From positions 186,001 through 250,000 of the forward strand of contig NZ_LZDS01000012.1 of NCBI RefSeq assembly GCF_001678755.1: a stretch of DNA of 64,000 nt. Direction: 5' to 3'. Position numbers and translations under genes: made by a program. This DNA comes from Acinetobacter gandensis. GTDB lineage: Bacteria > Pseudomonadota > Gammaproteobacteria > Pseudomonadales > Moraxellaceae. Under the pieces are notes generated by a model. That model saw nothing but the letters and a program-made list of their open reading frames with translations, was not told where the DNA came from and did not search any database. Of this stretch, positions 18,110 through 27,200 are shown piece by piece; the first letter of the stretch is position 1; the number at the start of each line of letters is the position of its first letter.

Positions 18110-19819
18110 ATGACTGCAGTTCAAGGTTCACCAAGATTTACGGGGTTTGTTCGTCGCTTAGTTGATGAGGGACATCTATCGGCTGAAAAAATGCAGGCTG
18201 CATTACAAAATGCAAAAAAAGCCAAGCAAGATATCGTGCCACATTTGATTCATGAATATCAGCTTTCTCCCCGCACAATCGCCGAAACCATTTCAATGGA
18301 GTTCGGTGAACCTGTTTTTGATATTTCAACCTATGATACTGCTTTGATTATTCGTGATGAGTTTGAAGACAAACTGATTACCAAGCATCGTATTTTACCG
18401 ATTTTCAAACATGGCAACCTGCTATTTGTTGCAATCAGCAATCCAACCAATGTAGAAGTAGTAGATGCTATTCGTTTCGGCAGCAAGCTGAATACTGAAA
18501 CCATTATTGTTGAGCATGACAAACTCGAAAAGTTAATCGAGCAAAATTTTGCTGAAGAAAGTACCTTTGATTTTGATGATGATTTTGATCTTGATTTAGA
18601 AAGTGATGCTCCTGAACCATCCGATTCTGATGAAGAAGAAGCGACAGGTGAAGAAGCACCTATTGTAAAATACATTAACAAACTATTGGTTGATGCGATC
18701 CGTATGGGCGCATCAGATTTGCATTTTGAACCGTATGAAAAAACCTATCGCGTACGTTATCGTGTCGACGGTGTACTTCGTACCATCACCAACCCTCCAC
18801 TACAACTCGCAACACGCTTAGCATCACGTTTAAAAGTGATGTCACAAATGGACATTTCAGAAAAGCGTGTCCCGCAAGATGGTCGTATCAAATTAAAACT
18901 ATCGAAAAGTAAGGCGATTGATTTCCGTGTTAACTCATTACCAACTCTATTTGGTGAAAAACTCGTATTACGTATTTTAGATCCATCCAGCGCCATGCTC
19001 GGCATTGATGCACTGGGTTATGAGCCGGATCAAAAAGAATTGTTTATGCAGGCATTGGATAAACCACAAGGGATGTTGCTGATCACCGGCCCAACTGGTT
19101 CCGGTAAAACAGTGTCACTTTATACTGGCTTAAATATTTTAAACCGTGAAGACACCAATATTTCAACTGCCGAAGACCCTGTCGAAATTAACTTAGAAGG
19201 AATTAACCAAGTTAACGTCAACAATAAAGTCGGGCTGACGTTCTCTGCCGCATTAAAGTCATTCTTGCGTCAGGATCCAGATATTGTGATGGTCGGTGAG
19301 ATTCGTGACTTAGAAACTGCCGAAATTGCCATTAAAGCAGCGCAAACCGGCCATATGGTGATGTCTACGCTACATACCAACAGTGCACCTGAGACACTGA
19401 CACGCCTTAGAAATATGGGTGTGCCGTCATTTAATATTGCAACATCTGTCAATTTGGTGATTGCACAGCGCCTTGCACGACGCCTTTGTAGCCAATGTAA
19501 AGAATCTGTAGATATTCCAAAGCAAAGTTTATTAGAACTTGGCTTTACTGAAGATGATTTAGCGACTCCTGATTTCAAAATTTATCAACCGGTTGGTTGC
19601 GCTGAATGCCGCGAAGGTTATAAAGGTCGAGTCGGTATTTATGAGGTAATGAAAGTTACACCTGAAATTTCAAAAATTATTATGGAAGACGGAAATGCAT
19701 TGCAAATTTCTGAAGCTTCTAACAGAGCAGGTTTTAACAATTTACGCCGTTCAGGCTTAATTAAGGTTATGCAGGGGGTGACTTCACTTCAAGAAGTCAA
19801 TCGTGTAACCAGTGAGTAA
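18110..19819 (+). CDS. pilB: Type IV pilus extension ATPase PilB
   Basis: This 569-residue GspE-family hexameric ATPase powers pilus assembly and so twitching and natural transformation. An N-terminal GspE domain (to ~150) is followed by an acidic linker. The ATPase domain has Walker A GPTGSGKT at 327-334, then the Asp box and the Walker B/His boxes (MVGEIRDLETAEIA, STLHTNSAPETL). The zinc-binding tetracysteine is C460/C463 and C497/C500. It starts the pilBCD-coaE cluster. The ribosome site is weak. Confidence 0.97.
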   Translation: MTAVQGSPRFTGFVRRLVDEGHLSAEKMQAALQNAKKAKQDIVPHLIHEYQLSPRTIAETISMEFGEPVFDISTYDTALIIRDEFEDKLITKHRILPIFKHGNLLFVAISNPTNVEVVDAIRFGSKLNTETIIVEHDKLEKLIEQNFAEESTFDFDDDFDLDLESDAPEPSDSDEEEATGEEAPIVKYINKLLVDAIRMGASDLHFEPYEKTYRVRYRVDGVLRTITNPPLQLATRLASRLKVMSQMDISEKRVPQDGRIKLKLSKSKAIDFRVNSLPTLFGEKLVLRILDPSSAMLGIDALGYEPDQKELFMQALDKPQGMLLITGPTGSGKTVSLYTGLNILNREDTNISTAEDPVEINLEGINQVNVNNKVGLTFSAALKSFLRQDPDIVMVGEIRDLETAEIAIKAAQTGHMVMSTLHTNSAPETLTRLRNMGVPSFNIATSVNLVIAQRLARRLCSQCKESVDIPKQSLLELGFTEDDLATPDFKIYQPVGCAECREGYKGRVGIYEVMKVTPEISKIIMEDGNALQISEASNRAGFNNLRRSGLIKVMQGVTSLQEVNRVTSE

Positions 19820-19851
19820 GTGAATTAGTATTTAAAAATAAGGATAAATTC

Positions 19852-21078
19852 ATGGCTGTAAAAAAAGCGCAGATGATGCCAACCTTCAGTTATGAAGGTG
19901 TAGATCGCAAAGGGGTGAAAATTAAAGGGGAATTGCCCGCACGTAATATGGCTTTAGCCAAAGTAACATTACGTAAACAAGGCATTACCATTAAAACTAT
20001 TCGAGAAAAGCGTAAAAACATTCTTGAAGGTTTGATGAAGAAAAAAGTTTCCACTTTAGATATTACGATTTTCACTCGTCAATTAGCCACCATGATGAAA
20101 GCAGGTGTTCCACTGGTTCAAGGCTTTGAAATCGTGGCAGAAGGCCTAGAAAACCCAACTATGCGTGAAGTTGTGCTCGGTATTAAAGGTGAAGTTGAAG
20201 GGGGGAATACCTTTGCGGGTGCGCTGCGAAAATATCCTCAATATTTTGACAATTTATTTTGCTCGTTAGTGGAGTCAGGGGAACAATCGGGTGCTTTAGA
20301 AACCATGTTAGATCGCGTAGCGATTTATAAAGAAAAAAGCGAATTGCTCAAGCAAAAAATTAAAAAAGCTATGAAATATCCAATCGCTGTCATTGTTGTT
20401 GCTATTATTGTAACAATCATATTAATGGTTAAAGTAGTACCCGTTTTCCAAGAATTATTTAGTTCTTTTGGTGCTGACCTTCCCGCATTTACTCAATTAG
20501 TCGTAAATATGTCAAATTGGTTTCAAAAATATTGGTTCATCTTTTTATTAGGTGTCGGACTTTTAATTACAGCTTTTTTGGAAATAAAAAAGCGTAGTAA
20601 AGCCTTCCGTGACTTCTTAGATAAAGCTGCTCTCAAAGCACCTATTTTTGGTGATTTGGTCTACAAAGCAATTATCGCTCGTTATAGTCGTACATTAGCG
20701 ACCACATTTGCTGCTGGTGTACCACTCATTGATGCGCTGGAATCTACAGCAGGCGCAACTAACAATGTCGTATACGAGACTGCAGTCATGAAAATTCGTG
20801 AAGATGTTGCAACTGGCCAACAACTTCAATTTGCCATGCGTGTTACGGATAAATTCCCATCAATGGCCATTCAAATGGTCGCAATTGGTGAGGAATCTGG
20901 TGCTCTCGATGCCATGCTCGATAAAGTTGCAACACATTATGAAAATGAAGTAGATAACGCCGTTGATGGTCTTACATCAATGATGGAACCATTAATTATG
21001 GCGGTACTCGGTGTGCTTGTTGGTGGCCTTGTGATTGCAATGTATCTTCCAATCTTCCAAATGGGTTCTGTGGTTTAA
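19852..21078 (+). CDS. pilC: Type IV pilus inner-membrane platform protein PilC
   Basis: This 408-residue inner-membrane protein connects PilB to the growing pilus. It has two T2SSF (GspF) repeats (about 70-195 and 275-395), each opening with FTRQLATMMKAGVPL-like or YSRTLATTFAAGVPL sequences, and three membrane helices (around 175-200, 225-245 and 380-402). The ribosome site AAGGA lies 8 bases from ATG. The last base of its stop codon is the first base of pilD (TAATG), so translation is coupled. Confidence 0.97.
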   Translation: MAVKKAQMMPTFSYEGVDRKGVKIKGELPARNMALAKVTLRKQGITIKTIREKRKNILEGLMKKKVSTLDITIFTRQLATMMKAGVPLVQGFEIVAEGLENPTMREVVLGIKGEVEGGNTFAGALRKYPQYFDNLFCSLVESGEQSGALETMLDRVAIYKEKSELLKQKIKKAMKYPIAVIVVAIIVTIILMVKVVPVFQELFSSFGADLPAFTQLVVNMSNWFQKYWFIFLLGVGLLITAFLEIKKRSKAFRDFLDKAALKAPIFGDLVYKAIIARYSRTLATTFAAGVPLIDALESTAGATNNVVYETAVMKIREDVATGQQLQFAMRVTDKFPSMAIQMVAIGEESGALDAMLDKVATHYENEVDNAVDGLTSMMEPLIMAVLGVLVGGLVIAMYLPIFQMGSVV

Positions 21079-21938
21079 TGCAAGAATTAATAACTTACCT
21101 CATCAACACCCCAATTGCGCTGTATATCGCGGTTGGGCTTTTTAGTCTTTGTATTGGTAGTTTCCTCAATGTAGTGATCTACCGTACACCTAAAATGATG
21201 GAACAAGAGTGGCGTACTGATTGCCAACTTTTCCTTCACCCAGAACAACCAATCATTGATGAAAATAAAATCACGCTAAGTAAGCCCAATTCGACTTGTC
21301 CAAAATGTCAGACACCGATTCGTTGGTATCAAAATATTCCTGTCATTAGTTGGCTCGTCCTTCGTGGAAAATGCGGTGATTGTCATAATCCAATTAGCAT
21401 CCGCTATCCACTCATTGAGTTATTAACAGCCATTTGTGGTATCACTGTTGTCGCTGTATTTGGACCAACCTTACAGATGTTATTTGGTCTAGTTTTAACG
21501 TATGTTCTAATTGCACTCACATTTATCGATTTTGACACTCAATTACTCCCTGACCGTTATACCCTACCACTTGCTGCACTCGGTTTAGGTATTAATAGCT
21601 ACGCAATCTATACCTCTCCAACTTCATCAATTTGGGGCTATATTATTGGCTTTTTATGTCTTTGGATTGTTTACTACCTGTTTAAAATTATTACTGGTAA
21701 AGAAGGCATGGGCTACGGTGATTTCAAGTTACTAGCCGCTCTTGGGGCATGGATGGGACCGTTTTTACTTCCACTGATTGTCTTGCTCTCCTCCCTTGTT
21801 GGTGCCATTATCGGGATCATTCTCTTGAAAGTCCGTAAAGAAAATCAGCCATTCGCCTTTGGCCCCTATATTGCCATTGCGGGTTGGATTGCCTTTCTTT
21901 GGGGTGATCAAATCATGAAAATCTATTTAGGCCAATAA
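21078..21938 (+). CDS. pilD: Prepilin peptidase / N-methyltransferase PilD
   Basis: This 286-residue inner-membrane aspartic peptidase cleaves type III (prepilin) signal peptides and methylates the new N-terminus. The cytoplasmic zinc site has C74/C77 and C99/C102. The catalytic aspartates lie in FIDFDTQLLPD (D151) and GYGDFKLL (D215). About eight membrane helices are predicted. It also serves type II secretion pseudopilins where present (family knowledge). It sits between pilC and coaE, as in Pseudomonas. Confidence 0.97.
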   Translation: MQELITYLINTPIALYIAVGLFSLCIGSFLNVVIYRTPKMMEQEWRTDCQLFLHPEQPIIDENKITLSKPNSTCPKCQTPIRWYQNIPVISWLVLRGKCGDCHNPISIRYPLIELLTAICGITVVAVFGPTLQMLFGLVLTYVLIALTFIDFDTQLLPDRYTLPLAALGLGINSYAIYTSPTSSIWGYIIGFLCLWIVYYLFKIITGKEGMGYGDFKLLAALGAWMGPFLLPLIVLLSSLVGAIIGIILLKVRKENQPFAFGPYIAIAGWIAFLWGDQIMKIYLGQ

Positions 21939-21947
21939 GGTAAAACA

Positions 21948-22550
21948 ATGACTTTTATTCTGGGATTAACAGGTGGGATTGGCAGTGGCAAGTCCGCTGC
22001 AAGCCAATGGTTCGAAGCTCAGAATATTGTTGTTGTAGATGCAGATATAGTGGCACGTGAAGTTGTTGAAGTCGGACAACCTGCTCTAGTCCAAATTCGA
22101 CACATCTTTGGTGATTGGGTAATTCTTGAAAATGGAGCACTGAATCGTTCTGCATTACGCGAGCATATCTTTAAAGATCCATCTGCCCGTCAAACACTTG
22201 AGCAAATCACGCATCCTGCAATTCGCACTGCAATTATTGAACAATTAGCAGCAGCGCAAAGTCCATATGTGATTTTGGTATCGCCACTCCTGTTTGAAAC
22301 CAATCAACATGAATTAACTGATCATACACTGCTCATTGATGCCACGGAAGAATTACAAATTCAGCGCGCATCCAGTCGTGATGGGCAAAGTGTTGAGCAG
22401 ATTCAAAAAATTATTCAAGTTCAAATGCCACGCGAGCAAAAAATTCAGCATGCCAATGACGTGGTATTGAATGATGGTCATTTAGAGCATCTCTATGCTC
22501 AACTGCGACCATTACATCTTAAGTATTTAGCTCAGGCTGAAATCCACTGA
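21948..22550 (+). CDS. coaE: Dephospho-CoA kinase
   Basis: This 200-residue enzyme catalyses the last step of coenzyme A synthesis, phosphorylating the 3'-OH of dephospho-CoA. The P-loop is GGIGSGKS at residues 9-16, followed by the DADIVAREV substrate motif and the lid region (RASSRDGQSVEQI). Length matches the family. The ribosome site AAGGT lies 7 bases away. It follows pilD by 9 bases, the usual pilBCD-coaE order, and ends at a strong terminator. Confidence 0.96.
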   Translation: MTFILGLTGGIGSGKSAASQWFEAQNIVVVDADIVAREVVEVGQPALVQIRHIFGDWVILENGALNRSALREHIFKDPSARQTLEQITHPAIRTAIIEQLAAAQSPYVILVSPLLFETNQHELTDHTLLIDATEELQIQRASSRDGQSVEQIQKIIQVQMPREQKIQHANDVVLNDGHLEHLYAQLRPLHLKYLAQAEIH

Positions 22551-22553
22551 TAT

Positions 22554-22585
22554 AAAAAAGCAGTCTCACTCAGACTGCTTTTTTT
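22554..22585. terminator. Terminator between coaE and the EamA transporter
   Basis: AAAAAAGCAGTCT, loop CACTC, then AGACTGCTTTTTT give a long stem with a T run on both strands. The stop codon of the convergent transporter gene lies in the hairpin, so the terminator serves both directions. Confidence 0.9.
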
Positions 22586-23486
22586 GTTGCTGTAGTTGCT
22601 TCTCTAAAGTATCTTGCCGGCCCAACCATTTCCATGGTTGTATTGCACCAATACCCATCCCGAGCAAACCACAAATAATAGCCACGCTCAAAGGCTCATC
22701 CAGTAAAGGCACTGCCAAAACTGCTGCGATAAAAGGCGCCAAAGTCACAATACTTCCTGCCTTAAATGCACCCAATCGCTTAATCGCTTCGACATAAGTT
22801 AATGTTGCGATGATTACCACAAAAATACCGTGGAAAATGACCTGACCAATCAGTTGCATCGGCTCAGGATCAGACCAATGTTTCGGGAAAAATAGCAAAT
22901 AGATGGGCACAAAAATAATAGCGGACCAGATCGCCACACCAGACATTGCATGCCATGCCGATAGTTTCCACTGCTTTAACAGTACGGTAAATATCCCCCA
23001 CCAGATTGCACTGATGAAAAATAGCAAATCACCTAAACCAAAAGCTACACCTGATTCCATATACATCAGATAACTCATAACACCAATGGAACTCAGCATA
23101 ATCGAGACGCTGATCCAAGTATGTTTATCTAGTGGCTGTCTAAAGATAAGAAAAGCCGCAAAGGCTGTACATAATGGAATACAACCATTGAGAAAAATGG
23201 CAGCATGTGCAGCTGGTGCATAATGAAATGCGCTATAGGCAGTCAAACAATATGTCACCCCGCCAATCATTGCCAAGATAAACGGCTCTTTTTTCCATAA
23301 AAAAGCCGTATCTTTTTTATAAATTAATATCGGCAGCAGGATGCAAAAGGCTAGAGCAAACCGCAGCGCGGTAATATCCCAAGCACTAATGCCCCAATTG
23401 GCACTTAAACGTGCCGTTAAGGTAAACCCACCCCAAATACACATCGTAATCAGGACATACAGGTAACCTTGCTTTTGGGGAGACAT
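22566..23486 (-). CDS. EamA/DMT-family transporter
   Basis: This 306-residue drug/metabolite transporter superfamily protein has about ten membrane helices and two EamA repeats (about 10-140 and 150-285). It begins with the typical GYLYVLITMCIWGGFTLTARL. The substrate cannot be read from sequence; relatives export amino acids, metabolites or drugs. The ribosome site is weak. It lies 23 bases downstream of rlmB on the same strand and may be read through from it. Confidence 0.85.
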   Translation of the reverse strand: MSPQKQGYLYVLITMCIWGGFTLTARLSANWGISAWDITALRFALAFCILLPILIYKKDTAFLWKKEPFILAMIGGVTYCLTAYSAFHYAPAAHAAIFLNGCIPLCTAFAAFLIFRQPLDKHTWISVSIMLSSIGVMSYLMYMESGVAFGLGDLLFFISAIWWGIFTVLLKQWKLSAWHAMSGVAIWSAIIFVPIYLLFFPKHWSDPEPMQLIGQVIFHGIFVVIIATLTYVEAIKRLGAFKAGSIVTLAPFIAAVLAVPLLDEPLSVAIICGLLGMGIGAIQPWKWLGRQDTLEKQLQQQKKQSE

Positions 23487-23509
23487 ATTAAGTTTCTATC
23501 GAGTATTCA

Positions 23510-24259
23510 TTAAAGATTTCGTTGGCGACATGCTTCGTACAATGCCATACCGGTTGCGACACTCACATTCAAACTTTGTAGATTGCCCGCCATTGGAATG
23601 TAAACAGTTTGATCACATTGGCTTTGGGTAATTGGACGTAGTCCAGTATCTTCCGCGCCCATTACCACACAAATACCTGTGTCTTTAAAATCAAACTGTT
23701 GAATTGGGAGTGCTTTTTCATCCAACATCGTACCAACAACACGCACATTAAATTCTTCTTTCATGTGTCCTAAAGTACGTGCCAAATTCGTAACCTGAAT
23801 GAACTTCACTTTCTCAGCGCCACCTGCAGCAACTTTACGTGCAGTCGGCGTTAAAGTTGCTGAGCGATCACGTGGTGCAATCACTGCTTCCACACCCATT
23901 GCCGCTGCTGTACGAATACACGCACCTAAGTTATGTGGGTCGGTAATATGATCCAATGCCAGAAGTAAAGCATTTGGTTTAGCTTGAAGTAAGCTATCTA
24001 AATCCTTTTCATTTAATACAGGATGCGGGCGAACGGCAGCCACTACGCCTTGATGAAAGGGTTGACCTGCTAATTTTTCTAAGCTGTCACGACTGGCTTT
24101 TTGAATAGATACGCCAAAAGGTTCAGCCAATTCAAAAATACGTTGTAAACGCTGATCTTCACGACCTTTTAAAGCAAACAAAGTTAAAACACGTTCTGGC
24201 TCGAGTTCCAGTAATGACTCCACTGCATGAACGCCATAAAAATATTCCGGTTTTGCCAT
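23510..24259 (-). CDS. rlmB: 23S rRNA (guanosine-2'-O-)-methyltransferase RlmB
   Basis: This 249-residue SpoU-family enzyme makes Gm2251 in the P loop of 23S rRNA using S-adenosylmethionine. An N-terminal substrate-binding domain (EYFYGVHAVESLLE) is followed by the knotted SPOUT domain. Its three motifs are LDHITDPHNLGACIRTA, VVMGAEDTGLR and IPMAGNLQSLNVSVATGMAL. Length fits the family. The ribosome site AGAGGT lies 6 bases from ATG. A terminator separates it from ppnP upstream. Confidence 0.95.
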   Translation of the reverse strand: MAKPEYFYGVHAVESLLELEPERVLTLFALKGREDQRLQRIFELAEPFGVSIQKASRDSLEKLAGQPFHQGVVAAVRPHPVLNEKDLDSLLQAKPNALLLALDHITDPHNLGACIRTAAAMGVEAVIAPRDRSATLTPTARKVAAGGAEKVKFIQVTNLARTLGHMKEEFNVRVVGTMLDEKALPIQQFDFKDTGICVVMGAEDTGLRPITQSQCDQTVYIPMAGNLQSLNVSVATGMALYEACRQRNL

Positions 24260-24342
24260 GAACGACCTCTAAATTTGCAAACTTCAATCTAACTGAGCTA
24301 CAGAGTGGATAACCCTCTGAACTTACATATATCCAAAAAGAA

Positions 24343-24372
24343 AAATCCTGCAAAGCAAGCTTTACAGGATTT
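24343..24372 (-). terminator. Terminator of ppnP
   Basis: Read on the minus strand, AAATCCTG and CAGGATTT enclose a second short stem (AAAG/CTTT) with one mismatch between, followed by a T-rich run. It lies between ppnP and rlmB, so the two are separate transcripts. Confidence 0.8.
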
Positions 24373-24434
24373 ATGCTTGAACAGTAGTTTAACCGATTCA
24401 GGTTAAAAAAACTGTGTCTAAATCAGTGTAGTGA

Positions 24435-24758
24435 TTAGCCTTCTAAATGGCATACATAATCAAGCACTTCATCAGTTTCAATTTTAAAACGGCTGTTGCC
24501 AGGGACATAGAAAGATTGACCCGCACGGAACAATTCGCTTTCTTCGCTATCCGCAATTTGAACACGGCATTCACCTGAAATAATTTCCATACGTTCAGGC
24601 ACATGTGTTTCAAATGTCAAAGCTTGTTCAGTTGGAAGTAAAACACCCAGTGTTTTTTTTGTTCCATCTTCAAATTGCACAGTATGGCTGATGCATAGAC
24701 CGCCAAAATAAACATTTGATTTCTTAATTACCGATACATGATCAAACTGAGCTGACAT
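24435..24758 (-). CDS. ppnP: Pyrimidine/purine nucleoside phosphorylase (DUF1255)
   Basis: This 107-residue cupin-fold protein matches PpnP (formerly YaiE), which phosphorolyses several nucleosides to base and ribose 1-phosphate. Matching segments are [25 protein letters not shown], the [12 protein letters not shown] strand and the [12 protein letters not shown] cupin motif. The length is slightly above the ~94 residues of the E. coli protein. The ribosome site GGAG lies 8 bases from ATG. Single gene with its own terminator. Confidence 0.88.
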   Translation of the reverse strand: MSAQFDHVSVIKKSNVYFGGLCISHTVQFEDGTKKTLGVLLPTEQALTFETHVPERMEIISGECRVQIADSEESELFRAGQSFYVPGNSRFKIETDEVLDYVCHLEG

Positions 24759-25393
24759 GCGTTTTCTCCAGATAAAGCATATTTATAATATTTTGATGGA
24801 TGTAGTTTAATTGTGCTGCAACAACTAATCAATCTGTGTTTGATGAAGCGTGAATCAATATTTTCTATAAACTCATCCTTGAACCAACAGCATGAATTTC
24901 AGGGTCAAAGCAATTGATTTTTCGAAAGTCTAAATCAACTCCCCCTTAGCTGACAAATGCATTTTCAGGGATCATCCACTAAAGTTGCAGAGCATTTTTG
25001 TGTATTAAATTTAAATATAAACCAACTATTGAAAAACCTTTTATCATTACCCAATATTAAAATTGAACAACCAATAAAATCTTTACAGATCTCATTTTAA
25101 TAAATACTGAACGAACAATTAATTAGCACCATTAAGCACATGGCTATTTTTATCCAGCCTCATTTCAATTTAATGAAAAGTATCGAAGCCCAATCCCCAA
25201 TTCGCTTTAGCCAGATTCCTTCAAAATATGAAAAAAAATTTAGCCATGCAGTCCATCACTCAAATGCTAAAAAATACATCGTTAAAAAAATTGTATTTAT
25301 CCGAATGACGCTCTAGCACATTGAAGTTATATTTTTATCATCATTTTCAGATAGAATATGACTGTTTTAGTTCATCAAAAAATAAAACTGATC
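24759..25393. other. Long AT-rich intergenic region between ppnP and recN
   Basis: The gap between the two divergent genes is about 700 bases (to 25454), the largest without a gene in this window. I see no tRNA, strong terminator, repeat or protein family. One 58-codon ATG frame (25140-25316) encodes a very basic peptide but has no ribosome site. The recN promoter lies at the right end. Decayed DNA or a small RNA are both possible. Confidence 0.4.
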
Positions 25394-25422
25394 TTGTGAC
25401 AAAAACAAATTCTGACTATCTT
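25394..25422 (+). promoter_or_regulatory. Candidate sigma70 promoter of recN
   Basis: TTGTGA (25394-25399), a 17-base spacer and TATCTT (25417-25422) match a sigma70 promoter at 8 of 12 positions. It ends 32 bases before the recN start. No LexA-type CTGT-N8-ACAG box is obvious; Acinetobacter is known to lack LexA. Confidence 0.45.
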
Positions 25423-25454
25423 TAACCTACACTTTTCGCAGCTTGGATGCGTTT

Positions 25455-27116
25455 ATGCTGACACACTTAACTCTGATCAATTTTGCTTTAGCCGACCATT
25501 TAGCCATTGATATCGAAAAAGGTTTTAATGTTCTAACCGGTGAAACAGGTGCAGGTAAATCACTTCTACTCGATGCATTATCAGCATGTTTAGGTGAGCG
25601 TACCGATACCAATTATGTACGTTTCGGATCAGAAAAAGCCGATGTCACAGCTACTTTTAGCTACCAAGACAATAGTGCTGAGGCGATTTGGTTAAAAGAA
25701 CATGAACTGGATGATGAATCAGGTGAAATCCATTTACGCCGTGTGATTTTTGCTACAGGACGTAGTAAAGCATGGATTAATGGCCGACCAAGCAGCCTAT
25801 CTGAATTAAAAGAAATTGGCCGTCTTTTGGTGCAATTATATAGCCAACATAGTCAGCAGCAGTTACTAGAACCGCCCTATCCAAAGCATTGGCTAGACCG
25901 TTATTACAACTTGTATGAGCCTGCACAAAATGTGCGTGATGCATATAGTAAATGGCAAAAAGATATTCGTCAGCATCAAGCAGCCTTAGATGCTCAAGCG
26001 ACACGTAAACAGCGCATTGAAACGCTTGAATTACAACTCGAAGAACTTGAAGACACGGTTCAGCAAGATTACAAAGAAATTGAACAAGAATTTGATCGCC
26101 TCAGCCATCATGAACATATCATGCAAGATTGTTCATATAGCTTAAATGCGCTAGATGAAGCAGAACAAAATATCAATCAAGAAGTTTCTTCCATTTTACG
26201 CCGTCTCGAATCACATGCAGGGCGAAGTGACCAACTTTCAGAAATTCATGCTTCACTACTGAATGCACAAAGTGAGATGGAAGATGCCACAGCAAATTTA
26301 CGTCAATTCATGGATCGTCAAAGTTTCGATCCTGAGCGTATGGAAGAATTGAACACTCAACTTGAAGGTTTCCATCGCCTAGCACGTAAATATCGTACCC
26401 AGCCAGAAGATTTAAAAGCCGAGTACGAACAGTGGCAAACCGAGCTTGAACAATTACATCAATTGGAAGATCCTGAAACCCTTGCAGAACAAGTCGAAGT
26501 TTCACATCAAGACTTTTTAGCCAAAGCACAGCATTTGGATAATATTCGCCGTGAAGGTTCAACTTCGCTCGCGAAGCAACTCACTGAGCAAGTTAAACAA
26601 CTTGCGCTACCTGAAGCCCATTTTGAATTTAAATTTGAGCCTTTAGAGCAAGCATCCAGTGAAGGTCTAAGTTTCATACAATTATTATTCACTGCCAATA
26701 AAGGTATACCAGCACAACCCTTGGCACGTGTTGCTTCAGGCGGTGAGTTATCCCGTATTGCATTGGTCATGCAAGTCATGAATGCAGAGAAAACCGACTC
26801 AGAAGTTTTAGTCTTTGATGAAATTGATGTCGGGATCAGTGGTGGTACAGCAGAAATCGTTGGCCGTCTCTTAGCTGATCTTGCTCAACATGTGCAAATT
26901 TTATGTATTACTCACCAGGCCCAAGTTGCAGCGCAATCTGATCAACATCTGTTGGTGAAAAAACTTCAGACAGACCCAGCTAGCAGTACAATTGTGGACT
27001 TGGAAGAAGAACAGCGCATCCTAGAATTAGCACGCATGACAGGCGGTGTCGAAATAAGCGATACCACATTGCAACACGCCAAGCACTTACGTCAATTAAA
27101 GTTTCAACACAGTTAA
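25455..27116 (+). CDS. recN: DNA repair protein RecN
   Basis: This 553-residue SMC-like ATPase is recruited to double-strand breaks and promotes RecA-dependent repair. The N-terminal half has Walker A GETGAGKS at residues 29-36. Long coiled coils follow (about 165-365), and the C-terminal half has the signature ASGGELSRIALVMQV, Walker B VLVFDEIDVGISGG and the ITHQAQVA switch. I chose the ATG at 25455 (MLTHLTLINFALADHL), which aligns with the family start. An upstream TTG at 25443 would add four residues. Confidence 0.96.
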   Translation: MLTHLTLINFALADHLAIDIEKGFNVLTGETGAGKSLLLDALSACLGERTDTNYVRFGSEKADVTATFSYQDNSAEAIWLKEHELDDESGEIHLRRVIFATGRSKAWINGRPSSLSELKEIGRLLVQLYSQHSQQQLLEPPYPKHWLDRYYNLYEPAQNVRDAYSKWQKDIRQHQAALDAQATRKQRIETLELQLEELEDTVQQDYKEIEQEFDRLSHHEHIMQDCSYSLNALDEAEQNINQEVSSILRRLESHAGRSDQLSEIHASLLNAQSEMEDATANLRQFMDRQSFDPERMEELNTQLEGFHRLARKYRTQPEDLKAEYEQWQTELEQLHQLEDPETLAEQVEVSHQDFLAKAQHLDNIRREGSTSLAKQLTEQVKQLALPEAHFEFKFEPLEQASSEGLSFIQLLFTANKGIPAQPLARVASGGELSRIALVMQVMNAEKTDSEVLVFDEIDVGISGGTAEIVGRLLADLAQHVQILCITHQAQVAAQSDQHLLVKKLQTDPASSTIVDLEEEQRILELARMTGGVEISDTTLQHAKHLRQLKFQHS

Positions 27117-27131
27117 TATTTTAATGATTTA

Positions 27132-27165
27132 AAAAAGCCTTGTTCAAACATGACCAAGGCTTTTT
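27132..27165. terminator. Terminator between recN and the exported protein gene
   Basis: AAAAAGCCTTG and CAAGGCTTTTT form an 11-bp stem around a 12-base loop, with A and T runs on both sides. It ends recN 16 bases past its stop and can also serve the convergent gene on the minus strand. Confidence 0.85.
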
Positions 27166-27200
27166 ATAGACGAAGTTTTCTAATTAAATAAAAAATACTT

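Noticed and set aside
25140-25316. 58-codon ATG frame in the ppnP-recN gap
   Set aside because: No Shine-Dalgarno sequence; Lys- and His-rich peptide typical of chance frames in AT-rich DNA. Kept only as a question in the findings.
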